The notes under the pieces: generated by a model
What the model was told of the DNA's origin: nothing
Database searches by the model: none
The model's input: only the letters and a program-made list of their open reading frames with translations
Shown here: in pieces, positions 36,569-47,028 of the stretch
How positions within the stretch are numbered: the stretch's first letter is position 1
Layout of the letters: each line of letters opens with the position of its first letter
From: Paragonimus skrjabini miyazakii
Lineage: Eukaryota; Platyhelminthes; Trematoda; Plagiorchiida; Troglotrematidae
Direction of reading: 5' to 3'
Assembly (NCBI GenBank): GCA_014338405.1
Contig: JTDE01000193.1
Coordinates: 273,761-337,760, forward strand
DNA: 64,000 bases
Translations under genes and position numbers: made by a program

Positions 36569-37221
36569 TTTCCCCAGGTACGAGTTTACCAGATGCGAAA
36601 TAGAAGAAGGCTGTTGAGAAGAGAGACCAAATATTTCTTACTTGAAATGTGCAAAAGGTCTCTTATAGCGCTAGAAATGGCACCGACACGTAAATTAGCT
36701 AGAGAGGTTAGAGACCGTCCGTCGACGAGCGATTAAACCGAAAAAGTTGTACAACGTGTGTCACATGACACATGTGTGTCGAGGTTTATTGTAGTTTATT
36801 CATTTTTCCACTACATGTAGTGCACGTGCTTGCAGTAATGTGAATGAACCGGCTGTACATTATACTCCATACATGCTCATTTTGTGCCCGTAGTGGCATA
36901 AATGACCTCATACACCAGAATGTACTTCAATACGCGCATATACCCCGACCATGTAGCTACAGCCAACATCCGTGCTTGCATGCAAGCACTATTTTTCGAA
37001 ACGGAGCAAAACGTTTTGCGTTTCATATCTTTTTCAGCAAGATTATCATTCGCAGTTCACTCATCCTTGATATTACTGTCATTTCATTTCATGCTCAGGA
37101 ATGTGTATGAGTGAAAACCGACTCTAACCCACGCAAATATGAATCCAATTTACCCGCGTGTTGTTGGACTCGTTACTACGAGCTCAAGGTCACCGTAATA
37201 CCAGTAAACATTACAGAGACA
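36569..37221. other. No gene recognised
   Basis: Short frames only. The stretch borders the target-site duplication of the LTR element. Confidence 0.45.
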
Positions 37222-37225
37222 CTTT

Positions 37226-37613
37226 TGTAATATACCGCAGGTGTGAAGACTCACGTGATCAATAGTAATTCCTCGTGCAAGGGACGGAAGATCCACGTGC
37301 TGAAATGGATAGTACGAAAGTTAGTCACAGAACTGGTGAGTTGGAAGCCGTATTCACAACCACCCAATTGAGCACACTAGTTCGTAGGGAGCGTTTATTC
37401 AGCAATACATGCAGAACAGAAGCACGACAACGTGATGGTAAAAAGAGGTGTGTACAAGTCGATAAAACAAGCGTCTTACAACTAGTCATTATTCTCCTCC
37501 GCTGTTGCTTCTTCCGCTTAGTCCAGGTACGTGGCTGCCGCGAAACCTGGAAGAGAGAGGGCAAAGGCACAAGTTGTTAGGCGCGCGGTTTGATTGACAT
37601 CGTTGCTGTTACA
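37226..37613 (-). repeat. 3' LTR of Gypsy element (388 bp)
   Basis: Starts TGTAA and ends TTACA, a perfect 5-bp terminal inverted repeat. Compared with the other LTR it has G at 37485 (A at 41944) and GGGCAAA around 37562 (GGGGAAAA in the other copy). The pol frame runs on into it, to a stop at 37518-37520. Short plus-strand frames inside are fortuitous. Confidence 0.96.
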
Positions 37614-40445
37614 AGACTCCCCCTGTCCGTAAGCGCTGTACCCAGCGCCACCAGTTGTATTTATCGCTCTCTTCAGTCGGTTAAAATGGACTACAGATGA
37701 CCATCCGGGTATTGCCTGCTGTTTGATGCGATAGGTTACATCAGTAAGTACTTCATAAATGACGTGCGGACCTTTCCACTGCTAATGTAGTTCAGACGGG
37801 ATGCCTGGGTGTGGTAAAGCGTCATACAGCCACACTTCGTCTCCCGATTGGTATTGGGTCCCATGAACTCTTCTGTCAAAGTAAGCCTTCTGATGACGTT
37901 GAGCTGCCTGTAGATGTGAGCTTGCAAGCTGGTGACCACACACGAGGCTTGAGTGCATTTGGTGAATATGCTCCGTCATTAGTAGGGGCTCATGGTGGTC
38001 AGTTGGGAGGAGCGTATCTGACGCCAGTCGAAGTTTCCGACCCGACACCATGAAGTGAGGGGTTTGGCCCGTCGACGCATGGACAGTGGCCCGGTACGAT
38101 AGGAGGCAGCAAGGCAGTGCAGTGTCCCGATCGCGCGTGTTTTCATGATTGAGAAAAGCTTTAAGCAAGTTTTTCAGTGTACGGTTGGTGCGCTCAACAA
38201 GACCGTTTCCCTCCGGATGGTAAGCTGTAGTGCGGGACTTCTTAATGTTTAGGATGTTGCACATTTCTCGCATCAGCATGCTCTCAAAATTGGATCCCCG
38301 ATCGGAATGTAGCTGATATGGCGTACCCCAGCGTGAAATCCACTCGTTAAACATCGTTTTAGCAATCGTCCAAGCGTCTGTAGCTGGGATGGGAATCGCT
38401 CCACCCCACTTAGTGAAATAGTCAACCATGACTAGCACGTAACGGTTCCTTCTCGCCGTCTCTGGCAAAGGTCCGATAATGTCTACTCCAATCATCTCAT
38501 TCGGGAAACCTGCTGTCATAGATTGAAGTGGCGCACGAGGGTGCTGATCCGGGCTCTTGAATTGCGAACATTCCGTACACCCCAGACAGTACAATGCTAC
38601 ATCCTGTCCCATATGTGGCCACCAGAACCGTCGTCTTGCCGCCTCTTCGGTCTTATTTTGACCGGAATGACCGAGTTCTTCATGCAACCGACGCAAGACG
38701 GCCATGACCGTGGATATGGGTACCACAATTCGTCGGAGATAGGCTGAGCCATCTTGGAAATACAGCACATTTTCTTGCATTACTAGTTTCGGCCAAAGTG
38801 CCCACAGACAGCGGGTTTCCCAGCTGGTTCCGGCGACCTTTTGTTTAGTAGGTCGACTTTGACCTTGTAGCAGACGTTGGTAAATTGGATGTAGATCCGG
38901 GTCTTCCGATTGCATTTGTGCCCACTCTTGCGTTTCCGATGCCTTTAGCGTTATAGCTGAAACCAAACCAGCTGTGCAGGATGGACATTCCCCGTGATCT
39001 TTGTATGGTCTTCGTGACACTGCATCGGCATTCGCGTGTTGCTTCCCGGGGCGATGTTAACATTCGAAATCGTAGTCCTGAAGGTACTCTTGCCATCGTG
39101 AAATCTGACCTTCTGGATCCCGAAAGTTTTGCAGCCACGGAAGTGATTGGTTGTCTGTGTGCACGAGAAACCGACGCCCGACAAGGTAATGTCTGAATTG
39201 TCTGACGAAGTGTACCAGGGCTAACATTTCTTTACGCGTCGTGCAGTAATTTCTTTCTCGTTTAGTTAGGCTTCTGCTAGCATACGCAATAACAGGTTCT
39301 AACCCATCTGGGGTTCGCTGAGACAGAACAGCTCCAATTACCGCATCACTGGCATCAGTATCTGAAACGAAGCAACCCGCGCCAGTAGATTTGTCCAAAA
39401 ATGTCAGAACGGGTGCTTTACAAAGTATTTCCCGCAACTGGTTAAAGGATTCCTCTTGATCAGTTGACCAAACGAAGGTAGTGTTTTTGTTTAGAAGAGA
39501 ATTGTGGGGTGCGGCGATTTCTGCAAAACGCACTATGAATCGCCGGTAGTACGAAGCTTAGCCGAGAAAACTGCGGACATCATCGACGGATTTCGGCACA
39601 GGCCAGAACCGTACACGCTCAATTTTGCCAAGATCACACCGCACACAGGAAACAATGTGTCCTAGATATTTGACCTCTTGTTTGAAAAATGTGCACTTGG
39701 TCGGTTTCAGCTTTAACCCGGCCTGTCGAAACTTTTTCAGAGTTAATCGTACACTAATCAAGTGTTCCTCAGGAGTACGTCCATGTACAATGATGTCATC
39801 TAAGTACACGAGGCATTTATCCGGTATCAACCCACGCAGTGCCGTATGCATCAATCGTTGGAAGGTGGCGGGTGCATTAGTTAATCCGAAAGGCATTGTC
39901 TGAAATTCATACAATCCGGAGGGACTAGCAAAGGCCGATTTGCACCAGTCTTCCGGATGTAGTTCTACTTGCCAGAACCCAGATGCAAGATCGAGGATAC
40001 TGAATCACGCAGACCCGGCGAGGGCATCAAACGTGTCATCGATTCTAGGTAACGGGAATGAATCTTTTTGCGTAACCGCATTCAGTTTCCTATAGTCAAC
40101 ACACAAACGAAGTGTCCCATCGTGCTTTTTTACTAGGACAATTGGAGCAGCCCAAGGAGACTGAGAGGGGCATATTATTCCGCTGGCCACCATTTCATTA
40201 ATCATCTGCTCCACCTCAGCCTGGTACTGAATGGGCACTCGGCGTAATGGCAACCGGATTGAATTAGCATCACCTGTATCTATTCGGTGTTGTATCAAGT
40301 TGGTCCTGCCATTCTCACCCTCCTTCCATGCGAATACATCTTGAGATTCCGTAAGTGTTGACTCTAACTCTGACATTAGGGGTGCTAACAGTAAGCAGAG
40401 TTCCGACGGCAGTAACTGTTTCACGGCAGCAGCCATGGCACCCAT
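37518..40445 (-). pseudogene. pol: reverse transcriptase, RNase H and integrase of Gypsy element, four in-frame stops
   Basis: A single minus frame, open apart from stops at 40005-40007, 39558-39560, 39057-39059 and 37782-37784, all in the same register. RT: HDGTLRLCVDYRKLN (about 40095) and the YLDD active site (about 39797-39806). RNase H: D in SDTDASD, E in RKEML, D in HTDNQS (39151-39360). Integrase: H-x4-H-x29-C-x2-C finger (about 38565-38685) and the D,D35E triad (GVDIIGP, HSDRGSNF, GLVERTNR; about 38480, 38300 and 38190). A GPY/F-like tail (QWKGPHVI ... VVHFNRLK) lies after the fourth stop. The first stop replaces the normally invariant Trp after the DALAG block. All catalytic residues of RT, RNase H and IN are retained. 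The frame overlaps the 3' LTR by about 96 nt. Confidence 0.93.
37614..37626 (-). promoter_or_regulatory. Polypurine tract
   Basis: Immediately before the 3' LTR the minus strand reads GGACAGGGGGAGTCT. This purine-rich primer for plus-strand DNA synthesis sits next to the TGTAAC of the LTR. Confidence 0.7.
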
Positions 40446-40935
40446 GCATTGACGGGCAGAGTGACAAAAGGGGATGGTCCCGGTGTTGCATTTGGTATGT
40501 TTACCTTACCCTGTAGCGTTGTCAGGAAATCAATTCCCAAAATGGCATCCCAGGGAAGATTGTCAACTACCAACATCGGGTGTTCACGCACTTTCTCACC
40601 CAAGGTAACAGGGACATACAGCCAACCGACTGATCTAAAGTCGGTACCGTTAGCAGCAACTAGCCGGACGCCCGAGCCTCGCTGTGGTAAAACCTGTCTC
40701 GGAACCCTGTGTTTATTTATTAAGCAACGAGCAGCTTCGGTATCTACGAGTAAAACGGTTGGTGCAGACCAAAACAACCCGGAGACAGTAGGAGAGCGTA
40801 CATGACAATTATTCAGTGCAAGAGACGGACATATCAGCTTGGATAAAGGACGGGTAACGGACTCACCTCGGTTATGACCACACCGGTACGCTCGTTTTCC
40901 ATAGAGTGAACAATAATAACAATGGGGTTTTGGTA
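40421..40935 (-). pseudogene. Zinc knuckle and aspartic protease of Gypsy element, with altered key residues
   Basis: One continuous minus frame runs from about 40935. It holds a CCHC-type knuckle, CYYCSLYGKRAYRC, in which the His position is Lys. About 55 codons later it reaches the protease: LLVDTEAARCLI (the DTE is near 40740), then VDNLPWDAILGIDFL, the usual second conserved block. The catalytic triplet of this family is DTG or DSG, so Gly is replaced by Glu. The frame differs from gag (frame change near 40930) and from the RT frame (change near 40445). The RT-proximal frame change might be the natural ribosomal frameshift or might be damage. With both key sites altered this protease is probably inactive. 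Confidence 0.85.
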
Positions 40936-41609
40936 GGGTGGCCGTTGCATCCGCTGTGGCCCGCAGCGCTCCTGGCGATTGAACGGTTGTGGGAGAGCCA
41001 GTGGCCTGTACTGTATCGGCGCGATCTCCCTCGTTCGGTACTGTTGGTCACTTTCGAGAACCCCATTGACTTGTTCAATAGTGCCCGCCCGATCTAAAGC
41101 TTCTTGAATGGACGTGGAAGCTGCAGTGAGAAAAGCACGACGTGTGCTCGGGTCTCTGGCACCCTCCAGAGCTTGTTGGAGGATACGTTGTTCTCGGATT
41201 TCAGAGGTGTCATCCGTAAAACCCTCGGCACATAAGCACCGCAGTTCTCGGATAAAAGCTGCGAGTTTCTCCACGGGATGTTGAATTCGTCCACGAAATT
41301 GACGGCTAACTTCCAGTCGGTGGGGTTCAGTGGTAAAACACGCACGTAATCGTCGAAACGTCCCCTCACTAATGTCACCTTGCAGGATGCCTTCATCTAT
41401 CTCGATGTCCCATCCAGCAGCATGGCAAGAACACGAGCTCTCTCCGCCTGTGGAAAAAGGAAAACATACTTCTTTGCTTGGAACTCCCAGCGGCGAAAGT
41501 TGTCACCAACACGAAACTTTTCCGGCGCAGGCGGTGTGGGTGTCGACTGGGTTTTAATGTGTCCTCCTTCGATGACCGATGACAACAAAGTGATGACAGA
41601 AGTAAACAA
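40834..41609 (-). pseudogene. gag (capsid region) of Gypsy element, frameshifted
   Basis: The upstream frame (41609 down to a stop at 41397) contains PAPEKFRVGDNFRRWEFQAK, the typical start of a capsid domain in Gypsy gag. The protein then continues in another frame from about 41390 (GDISEGTFRRLRAC, then HRLEVSRQFRGRIQHPVEKL, then FIRELRCLC) to a stop at 40834. This gives one frameshift near 41393. No ATG is visible in frame before the GDNF motif, so the natural start may be damaged too. Gag proteins package the element RNA in virus-like particles in the cytoplasm. The nucleocapsid zinc knuckle lies in a third frame, in the next feature. Confidence 0.82.
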
Positions 41610-41662
41610 TTTCCCGAGAAATCATGGTCCCTCTGAGTCTTCTGACTTCTTTGGTCCCGAAT

Positions 41663-41680
41663 TTTCTGGCATGGTCGCCA
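41663..41680 (-). promoter_or_regulatory. Primer-binding site
   Basis: Four bases inside the 5' LTR the minus strand reads TGGCGACCATGCCAGAAA. TGG as the complement of a tRNA CCA end is the hallmark. The following bases resemble the complement of a tRNA-Arg 3' end better than tRNA-Trp, the primer of the trematode CsRn1 group. The tRNA identity is an inference. Confidence 0.75.
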
Positions 41681-41684
41681 ATTA

Positions 41685-42073
41685 TGTAATATACCGCAGG
41701 TGTGAAGACTCACGTGATCAATAGTAATTCCTCGTGCAAGGGACGGAAGATCCACGTGCTGAAATGGATAGTACGAAAGTTAGTCACAGAACTGGTGAGT
41801 TGGAAGCCGTATTCACAACCACCCAATTGAGCACACTAGTTCGTAGGGAGCGTTTATTCAGCAATACATGCAGAACAGAAGCACGACAACGTGATGGTAA
41901 AAAGAGGTGTGTACAAGTCGATAAAACAAGCGTCTTACAACTAATCATTATTCTCCTCCGCTGTTGCTTCTTCCGCTTAGTCCAGGTACGTGGCTGCCGC
42001 GAAACCTGGAAGAGAGAGGGGAAAAGGCACAAGTTGTTAGGCGCGCGGTTTGATTGACATCGTTGCTGTTACA
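41685..42073 (-). repeat. 5' LTR of Gypsy element (389 bp)
   Basis: Almost identical to 37226-37613. In transcription sense this LTR would supply the promoter. No clear TATA box can be assigned by eye. Confidence 0.96.
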
Positions 42074-42077
42074 CTTT

Positions 42078-42587
42078 AAACATTTGAAATTGCTTTCAGG
42101 ATAAAAGTTCAAATCACTTAGTTAAAGCAATTGCAACGTTCTTCAGTAGGTTCAACGATTCAGCTACTGATACACGGATTCGAGGCAGAGGCCCAATTGG
42201 GCAACTTAAGTTACCCGGATCCAGCTGGTTTTTTCTTGATGTGTCAAGCGGGCGACTGTTGACCCCACAAAGGAACGGGATCCGGTTTCATACGGTTATA
42301 ATGTCTACAGTTCAGGATTACATTTGACAGTCCATTTATATACGTTTCATAAACACCGTTTTGTTAGTACTATCTCTACACTTATTTAAAAGCATAGTGT
42401 GGGTACTTTCCCACAAAGTCTCAATCCGGACTTGATGAGTTACCCAAAGGCAATAATTTAGAAGACAACAAACAACGCAGTAATTTATATATTGCCACGA
42501 CCGAGAAGCGAGAAAATGTACAGCCAACAATCGTCCTGCGTGTAGCGCGTGGAACGGAAAAGTGAAGAATTTCTACACCAGCGGAAA
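42078..42587. other. No gene recognised
   Basis: About 500 bp between the LTR element and the next transposon. Nothing recognisable is seen. Confidence 0.5.
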
Positions 42588-42590
42588 TAA

Positions 42591-43734
42591 CCCAGCCAGC
42601 AAAATCTCTCGGATTACCTAGGTTATTTCTAAAAAGTATCCGATAATTCGACTGGTAATTTTAGGGGTAATGACCCATAATTACCCTAAAACTTACCCAT
42701 TTTATATATTTCAATTTTTTCTTTTTTTCAGGAAAATACGAGCTTTCTTTAATTCCACACACAATTCGCCGCTCGTACTTACGGGAAGCTACTCCGTACG
42801 TTGTCACTAACATATCAATCCACTGACTAGATGCGAAATAACGGAAACGCGTTTCAAGCAACAACAAAATATACGTCCGTTATTGTGGAAATATATTTGC
42901 ATTGGAACATGTACAACCGTAACTGGATATTCAGTGTTGGCGTAGTACTTGAAATATTTCTGTCACGTTCGCACGCATTGTTTGGTTAATGAGCAAGTAA
43001 TCTGTAAACTGGATACAAGATACAGTTGCAAAGGAAAGTTTGAAATTCCTTATCTTCATAAATAATCAAGATAGAGCAAAAATGAAACAACAGTCTTACA
43101 GTATTCAATCTAAGCATTCCAATAAAACTACCTAGATTTGCTAGTTCATATCCAGTAACCCGAATATTCCATCCTGAACTTGTACAAAAGTCATAACATG
43201 AGCCATAATGGTACAAGTTTTATGGGTGTGTTTGAAATTCCATATTTTCGTATAGACGCACTAAAATCTTAGAGTACTTATATGTATGTGTACACCTTTC
43301 TGAATTTTGCCGCAATCAACTACTAAATGTACGAATACAAACGCGCCTACGCCATCATAAAACAATTTACAGTTCAGATAAAAATTATCTTTAAACATAA
43401 ACACCCAACACAGTTGTTTATACACGCGGAGGTGCCCGCAGAGAAAACGGAGAAGGAACAATCCACCTACCATCCACCAATTAAACGGCATTCGAGGTGG
43501 CGACCATCAGCCATTACATATTCAGACCACCATTTAAACAAATTGCGCATCAAAAAGCAGACTTTAATACTGAAAGAAAATGTAACAGACTCTTTGAAAA
43601 TTTTGTTTACAGTCTAGCTTCGTAGATTACATTGCCTTTGATGGTCTTAATAAGCCACGCCAGGACAATGGGTAATTTTCAGGGTAATTTTCCCAAAAAA
43701 TTAACCATCTATAGGGTAACTTGTGATGGCTGGG
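42591..43734. mobile_element. DNA-transposon-like element with TAA target duplication (PIF/Harbinger-like?)
   Basis: The ends read CCCAGCCAGCA... and ...TGATGGCTGGG, an imperfect terminal inverted repeat. They are flanked on both sides by TAA in direct orientation (42588-42590 and 43735-43737). Subterminal segments are also inverted: AATTACCCTAAAACTTACCCA (about 42681-42702) matches the complement of TGGGTAATTTTCAGGGTAATT (about 43670-43690) with two mismatches. A 3-bp TWA duplication is the signature of PIF/Harbinger. The internal 1.1 kb has a 96-codon plus frame (43327-43617) and several minus frames without a recognisable transposase, so it is probably non-autonomous. Superfamily assignment rests on the TSD only. 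Confidence 0.62.
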
Positions 43735-43737
43735 TAA

Positions 43738-44344
43738 GGCATATCATTGGGCTAAACAAACATGCCTCATCAGGAGGCGTCAAGTTGTACAACAAAATAC
43801 CAACACAAATCAGGCTCTTCTAGGAGGTCCCTACAATAGTCACCATTTTTGAGTTCGACTGGAAACAAGGATAAACAGGAGTTTCTATTCACCATCTCCG
43901 TCATTCTGTTCAGATCGTTAGCCGATGAAGTTGTTGCACGATGGAATTTTCAGCTCCGCATATATGTCGACAAACCAACGCTCAACGTTCGCCATCCTAC
44001 GTCGCGTGTGGAATTATTTATCGGTCGTCTTCCGAACATGCTTTCTGGCACTGTCTTCCTTTGGCATGGTGGCCTATCCAATCCAATGGACTTCCACTTG
44101 TAAGTGAGTCGTTCTAGTTTTGTTGATACATTTTCCGTCTTATTTGTATGTATACCTTTCGCACCTATCGGTTACTAGCGTTATCATATTTTGGTCGATT
44201 TTATCCGTAGGTTGATTGGATCACTACAAACGTGCGTACTTCCCATATCCTAGTGCTCCGCAACCGCAGACAAAGAGAAACCTGCACTCCATCCAGCAAA
44301 AATCTGACTGAACGAAACAGTATGAAGATAGACAAGGGTTTAAT
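43738..44344. other. No gene recognised
   Basis: Contains two overlapping plus frames at 43849-44107 without a domain I can name. Confidence 0.4.
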
Positions 44345-45531
44345 GGCTACGTGTAATCGGTAGGCCATGAATATCTCCGTTGTCTTCTAGTCAAAAAATA
44401 ATTCATAGCCATCAAAGTTGTTGAAAATTTGTGATATGTTGCAGAATCTAAAATCTTAAAAAAATGTTCCATAAAAATTTATTTGTTTCAATCTTCCGAA
44501 GACGTAAAAAAGAAATGTGCGGTTGTTTAATTGCATGGGAATTAATGGAAAAACAACGCAGAGTCGCATTCTACGTTATTTCGGAAATATGAAGATAAAA
44601 TATTGAAAATCGACGTCGTAAACGTGGAAACGTATGCCTTTATTTAAATTTCGGCGTGATTAAGCAGGAAAGCGTGATTATAATTTCGACAATCGAACTG
44701 TTGTTGCAACATGAGTACTAAGCTTTTTATAATACTACAAACGTGAGAGACGCCTATAACCTAATTCAACGTGGGACAATTCACCATGCTTCCCCACTCG
44801 TTGGTACCACTGTTGTTAACTTTTCCATGGAATCGGGATGTACGCTGGAATGGAAACAAGGTGAGCTGCTGAAAAAATGATATCGAAGAACACACCCAAC
44901 AGTACGCCGGGATGGTGCTTCAAGGCCGAAGCGAGTTAAAAACGGCCATTTAGGCGCGAAAAGAGATTTTTCAAAATTTTCATGAAATATCAAAACGCAT
45001 ATTGCGGGACAAATATACATATCTCATGGAGTATAATAAAAGCGTTGCAATGAGAAAAATCAGCTATACGTAAAAATGGTCCATATTTGCACTTCTGTTG
45101 GAAAAAATGTGCCGACATTTTTTTTCGACAAAAGCATCATGTTGGCTTTCCTCATCAATCGTACTCCCTGAAAATGCTTCCGTCGGAATTTCCGTGGTAG
45201 AATACATACTCTGCTCGGCAGAAGCGCTCAATTCCACGTGGTTTTGTAGATATGATTGAATTTGTAATCCTCGACCACGTTGCGTCTACATTGCATTGTA
45301 CACGAAATATCACAATAATTCCTAATTAAAGCTATGCCGCCACCGTCGCTGCTTAATTATTCACCTGAATTATATGTACAACTTGATTCCTTTATAGTAT
45401 TTCCAGTGGAAAGGGGTCTACGTTTTCACCTGGTTGTTTCTACCTACGGTATAGTGTTAACATGGATAACACGTCCCACTCTATCAGTAACAACGTACGT
45501 ATTGTTTTGCTTATTGACTATTGACTATTCT
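44345..45531 (-). repeat. Long inverted arm, left (outer part)
   Basis: Its reverse complement aligns with 53440-54640 with scattered substitutions and small indels. Shared landmarks are TATTTCGTGTACAATGCAATG, AGGAAAGCCAACATGATGCT, TTCGCGCCTAAAT and CCGAAATAACGTAGAA. The pairing resumes after an insertion at 46307. Confidence 0.85.
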
Positions 45532-46306
45532 TAATAATAATAATAATAATAATAATAATATAGGTATATTTCTCAACGCATCTGTGAGAAACACGCTCAG
45601 AAAAGCGTGATCAGTATACACATGGTAACGTGAAACCCATACCGTACTCAAAATTGTTAATTGTACAATACACCAACAATGGAAATAAAATTGCAAAACG
45701 AACATAATAATAGAGGAAAATGTTAGTTTATGAAGAAGCATTTANNNNNNNNNNNNNNNNNNNNNNNNNNNNNNNNNNNNNNNNNNNNNNNNNNNNNNNN
45801 NNNNNNNNNNNNNNNNNNNNNNNNNNNNNNNNNNNNNNNNNNNNNNNNNNNNNNNNNNNNNNNNNNNNNNNNNNNNNNNNNNNNNNNNNNNNNNNNNNNN
45901 NNNNNNNNNNNNNNNNNNNNNNNNNNNNNNNNNNNNNNNNNNNNNNNNNNNNNNNNNNNNNNNNNNNNNNNNNNNNNNNNNNNNNNNNNNNNNNNNNNNN
46001 NNNNNNNNNNNNNNNNNNNNNNNNNNNNNNNCTGAACAGTCAAAGAATTTCCCCATTATTTGATGTAGACGGTTCCGGAAAATTATGTAGAAATTTTTGT
46101 GAAGATGAAGAATGATAGAATGGTCCCAATTTTTGCGGAAAAATGGACGATCTTCAGGACTGGAATTCGTTATTTCCTCAAAATTGACGGATTTTCACAG
46201 ACCTCGCGAATTGTCCAACCATTACGAGATTTTGATTGTCCGGACGTTATGGAATGTTGTCTCGCGTTAGAATTTTTCGTGGAGTCGAGAATGAAGAGCA
46301 AAATTA
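45532..46306 (-). mobile_element. (TAA)-tailed retroposon-like insertion, copy 1, containing N gap
   Basis: Comparison with the right arm shows an insertion between GACTATTCTT (ends 45531/45532) and CTTGAATATAGC (about 46307). It begins with (TAA)n at 45532-45562, followed by TATTTCTCAACGCATCTGTGAG, a segment shared with copies at 56.2 and 59.8 kb. Read on the minus strand the element ends in a (TTA)n tail. 287 N (45745-46031) lie inside. No coding region is recognised. Confidence 0.6.
45745..46031. other. Assembly gap (287 N)
   Basis: A run of N within the insertion that interrupts the left arm. Confidence 0.99.
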
Positions 46307-46640
46307 CTTGAATATAGCTTGCCACGTGTACGCGAGTCAGTACACATTTATCTGACCGATAACGACCAAGTTTGCTATTCATTATTTATCCGAAGATAAA
46401 AAATTAATTCCCACTTCTACCACTTCAGCTACAACCCTCCTATCTTCGTATCATGGACGATTATGATTCCGATGACAGTTGGTCTATGGTTTCGCCGGCT
46501 ACAGACTTCACCGACGGCTGCCAGTAGGTTATCTCATTTTTTTTGAAGGAGATCATTACTGAGTTCTCCCGATTTCTGCCTATCAACGTTTATGGAATCT
46601 GCTCTGCGTTTAGCTTCAGAGGTCAGCTGGATACCACTAG
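46307..46640 (-). repeat. Long inverted arm, left (inner part) with start of tandem array
   Basis: The reverse complement of 53150-53420 aligns here. Landmarks are TTGAATATAGCTTGCC, CCCACTTCTACCACTTCA, CTATCTTCGTATCATG and GACGGCTGCCAGTA. The last 50 bp (TATCAACGTT ... TAGCTTCAGAGGTCAGCTGGA) resemble the beginning of the 67-bp repeat unit of the arrays. Confidence 0.75.
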
Positions 46641-46643
46641 AAC

Positions 46644-46959
46644 ATAACACCCCGAGGTCAATTCAAACTGATAACGACCATAAACAGCTCGGTAATGTTT
46701 CTATAATAGAAAATACATAGATATCAGCAAATACTTAAGAGTAGACACATGGAATCAATATGAAATGTCACATACGTTCGAAATGGTACGTCCCGAGAGA
46801 GTTCTCGACAGTCAGTGGTCGAGCATAAGCAGAAAATGTCCAAATTCAAGATGGCGGCCAAAGCGACCTTCACATGGGCACATTTATGTCATAAAGCATA
46901 CTACTCACAAAGAGGGGGAGTAGGCAGTGAGTAAAGAGTAAGTCCAAACGAATGTTACA
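46644..46959 (-). repeat. Candidate BEL/Pao 3' LTR
   Basis: In the minus direction, 70 nt after the end of the BEL polyprotein, a purine run AGGGCGGAG is followed at once by TGTAACATTC, an LTR-like start. A matching end is suggested by CATAACACCCCGAGG at 46643-46657 on the plus strand (expected TG...), which would give about 316 bp. With only one LTR present and a mutated end, the lower boundary is tentative. Confidence 0.4.
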
Positions 46960-47028
46960 CTCCGCCCTGGGTTCAAACCCGTGAACTTCGGAAGTTTTAA
47001 CCACATAAATTGATGAGAAACGCTCCAG

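Larger units (their letters stand above)
37226..42073 (-). mobile_element. Ty3/Gypsy LTR retrotransposon, complete in structure, coding region broken
   Basis: A 4848-bp element on the minus strand flanked by a 4-bp direct repeat CTTT (37222-37225 and 42074-42077). The LTRs are 388 bp (37226-37613) and 389 bp (41685-42073), both TGTAA...TTACA, and differ at only two sites. The order in transcription sense is 5' LTR (high coordinates), primer-binding site, gag, zinc knuckle, protease, reverse transcriptase, RNase H, integrase with a GPY/F-type tail, polypurine tract, 3' LTR. The order RT-RNase H-IN identifies Ty3/Gypsy (Metaviridae) rather than Copia. No envelope-like frame and no chromodomain are seen. 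Four in-frame stops in pol plus frame changes in gag make it non-autonomous. Confidence 0.96.

Noticed and set aside
41734..42057. 107-codon plus frame, also present at 37275-37580
   Set aside because: Both copies lie wholly or almost wholly inside the two LTRs of the Gypsy element and differ by the LTR differences only. It is an antisense opening, with no domain.
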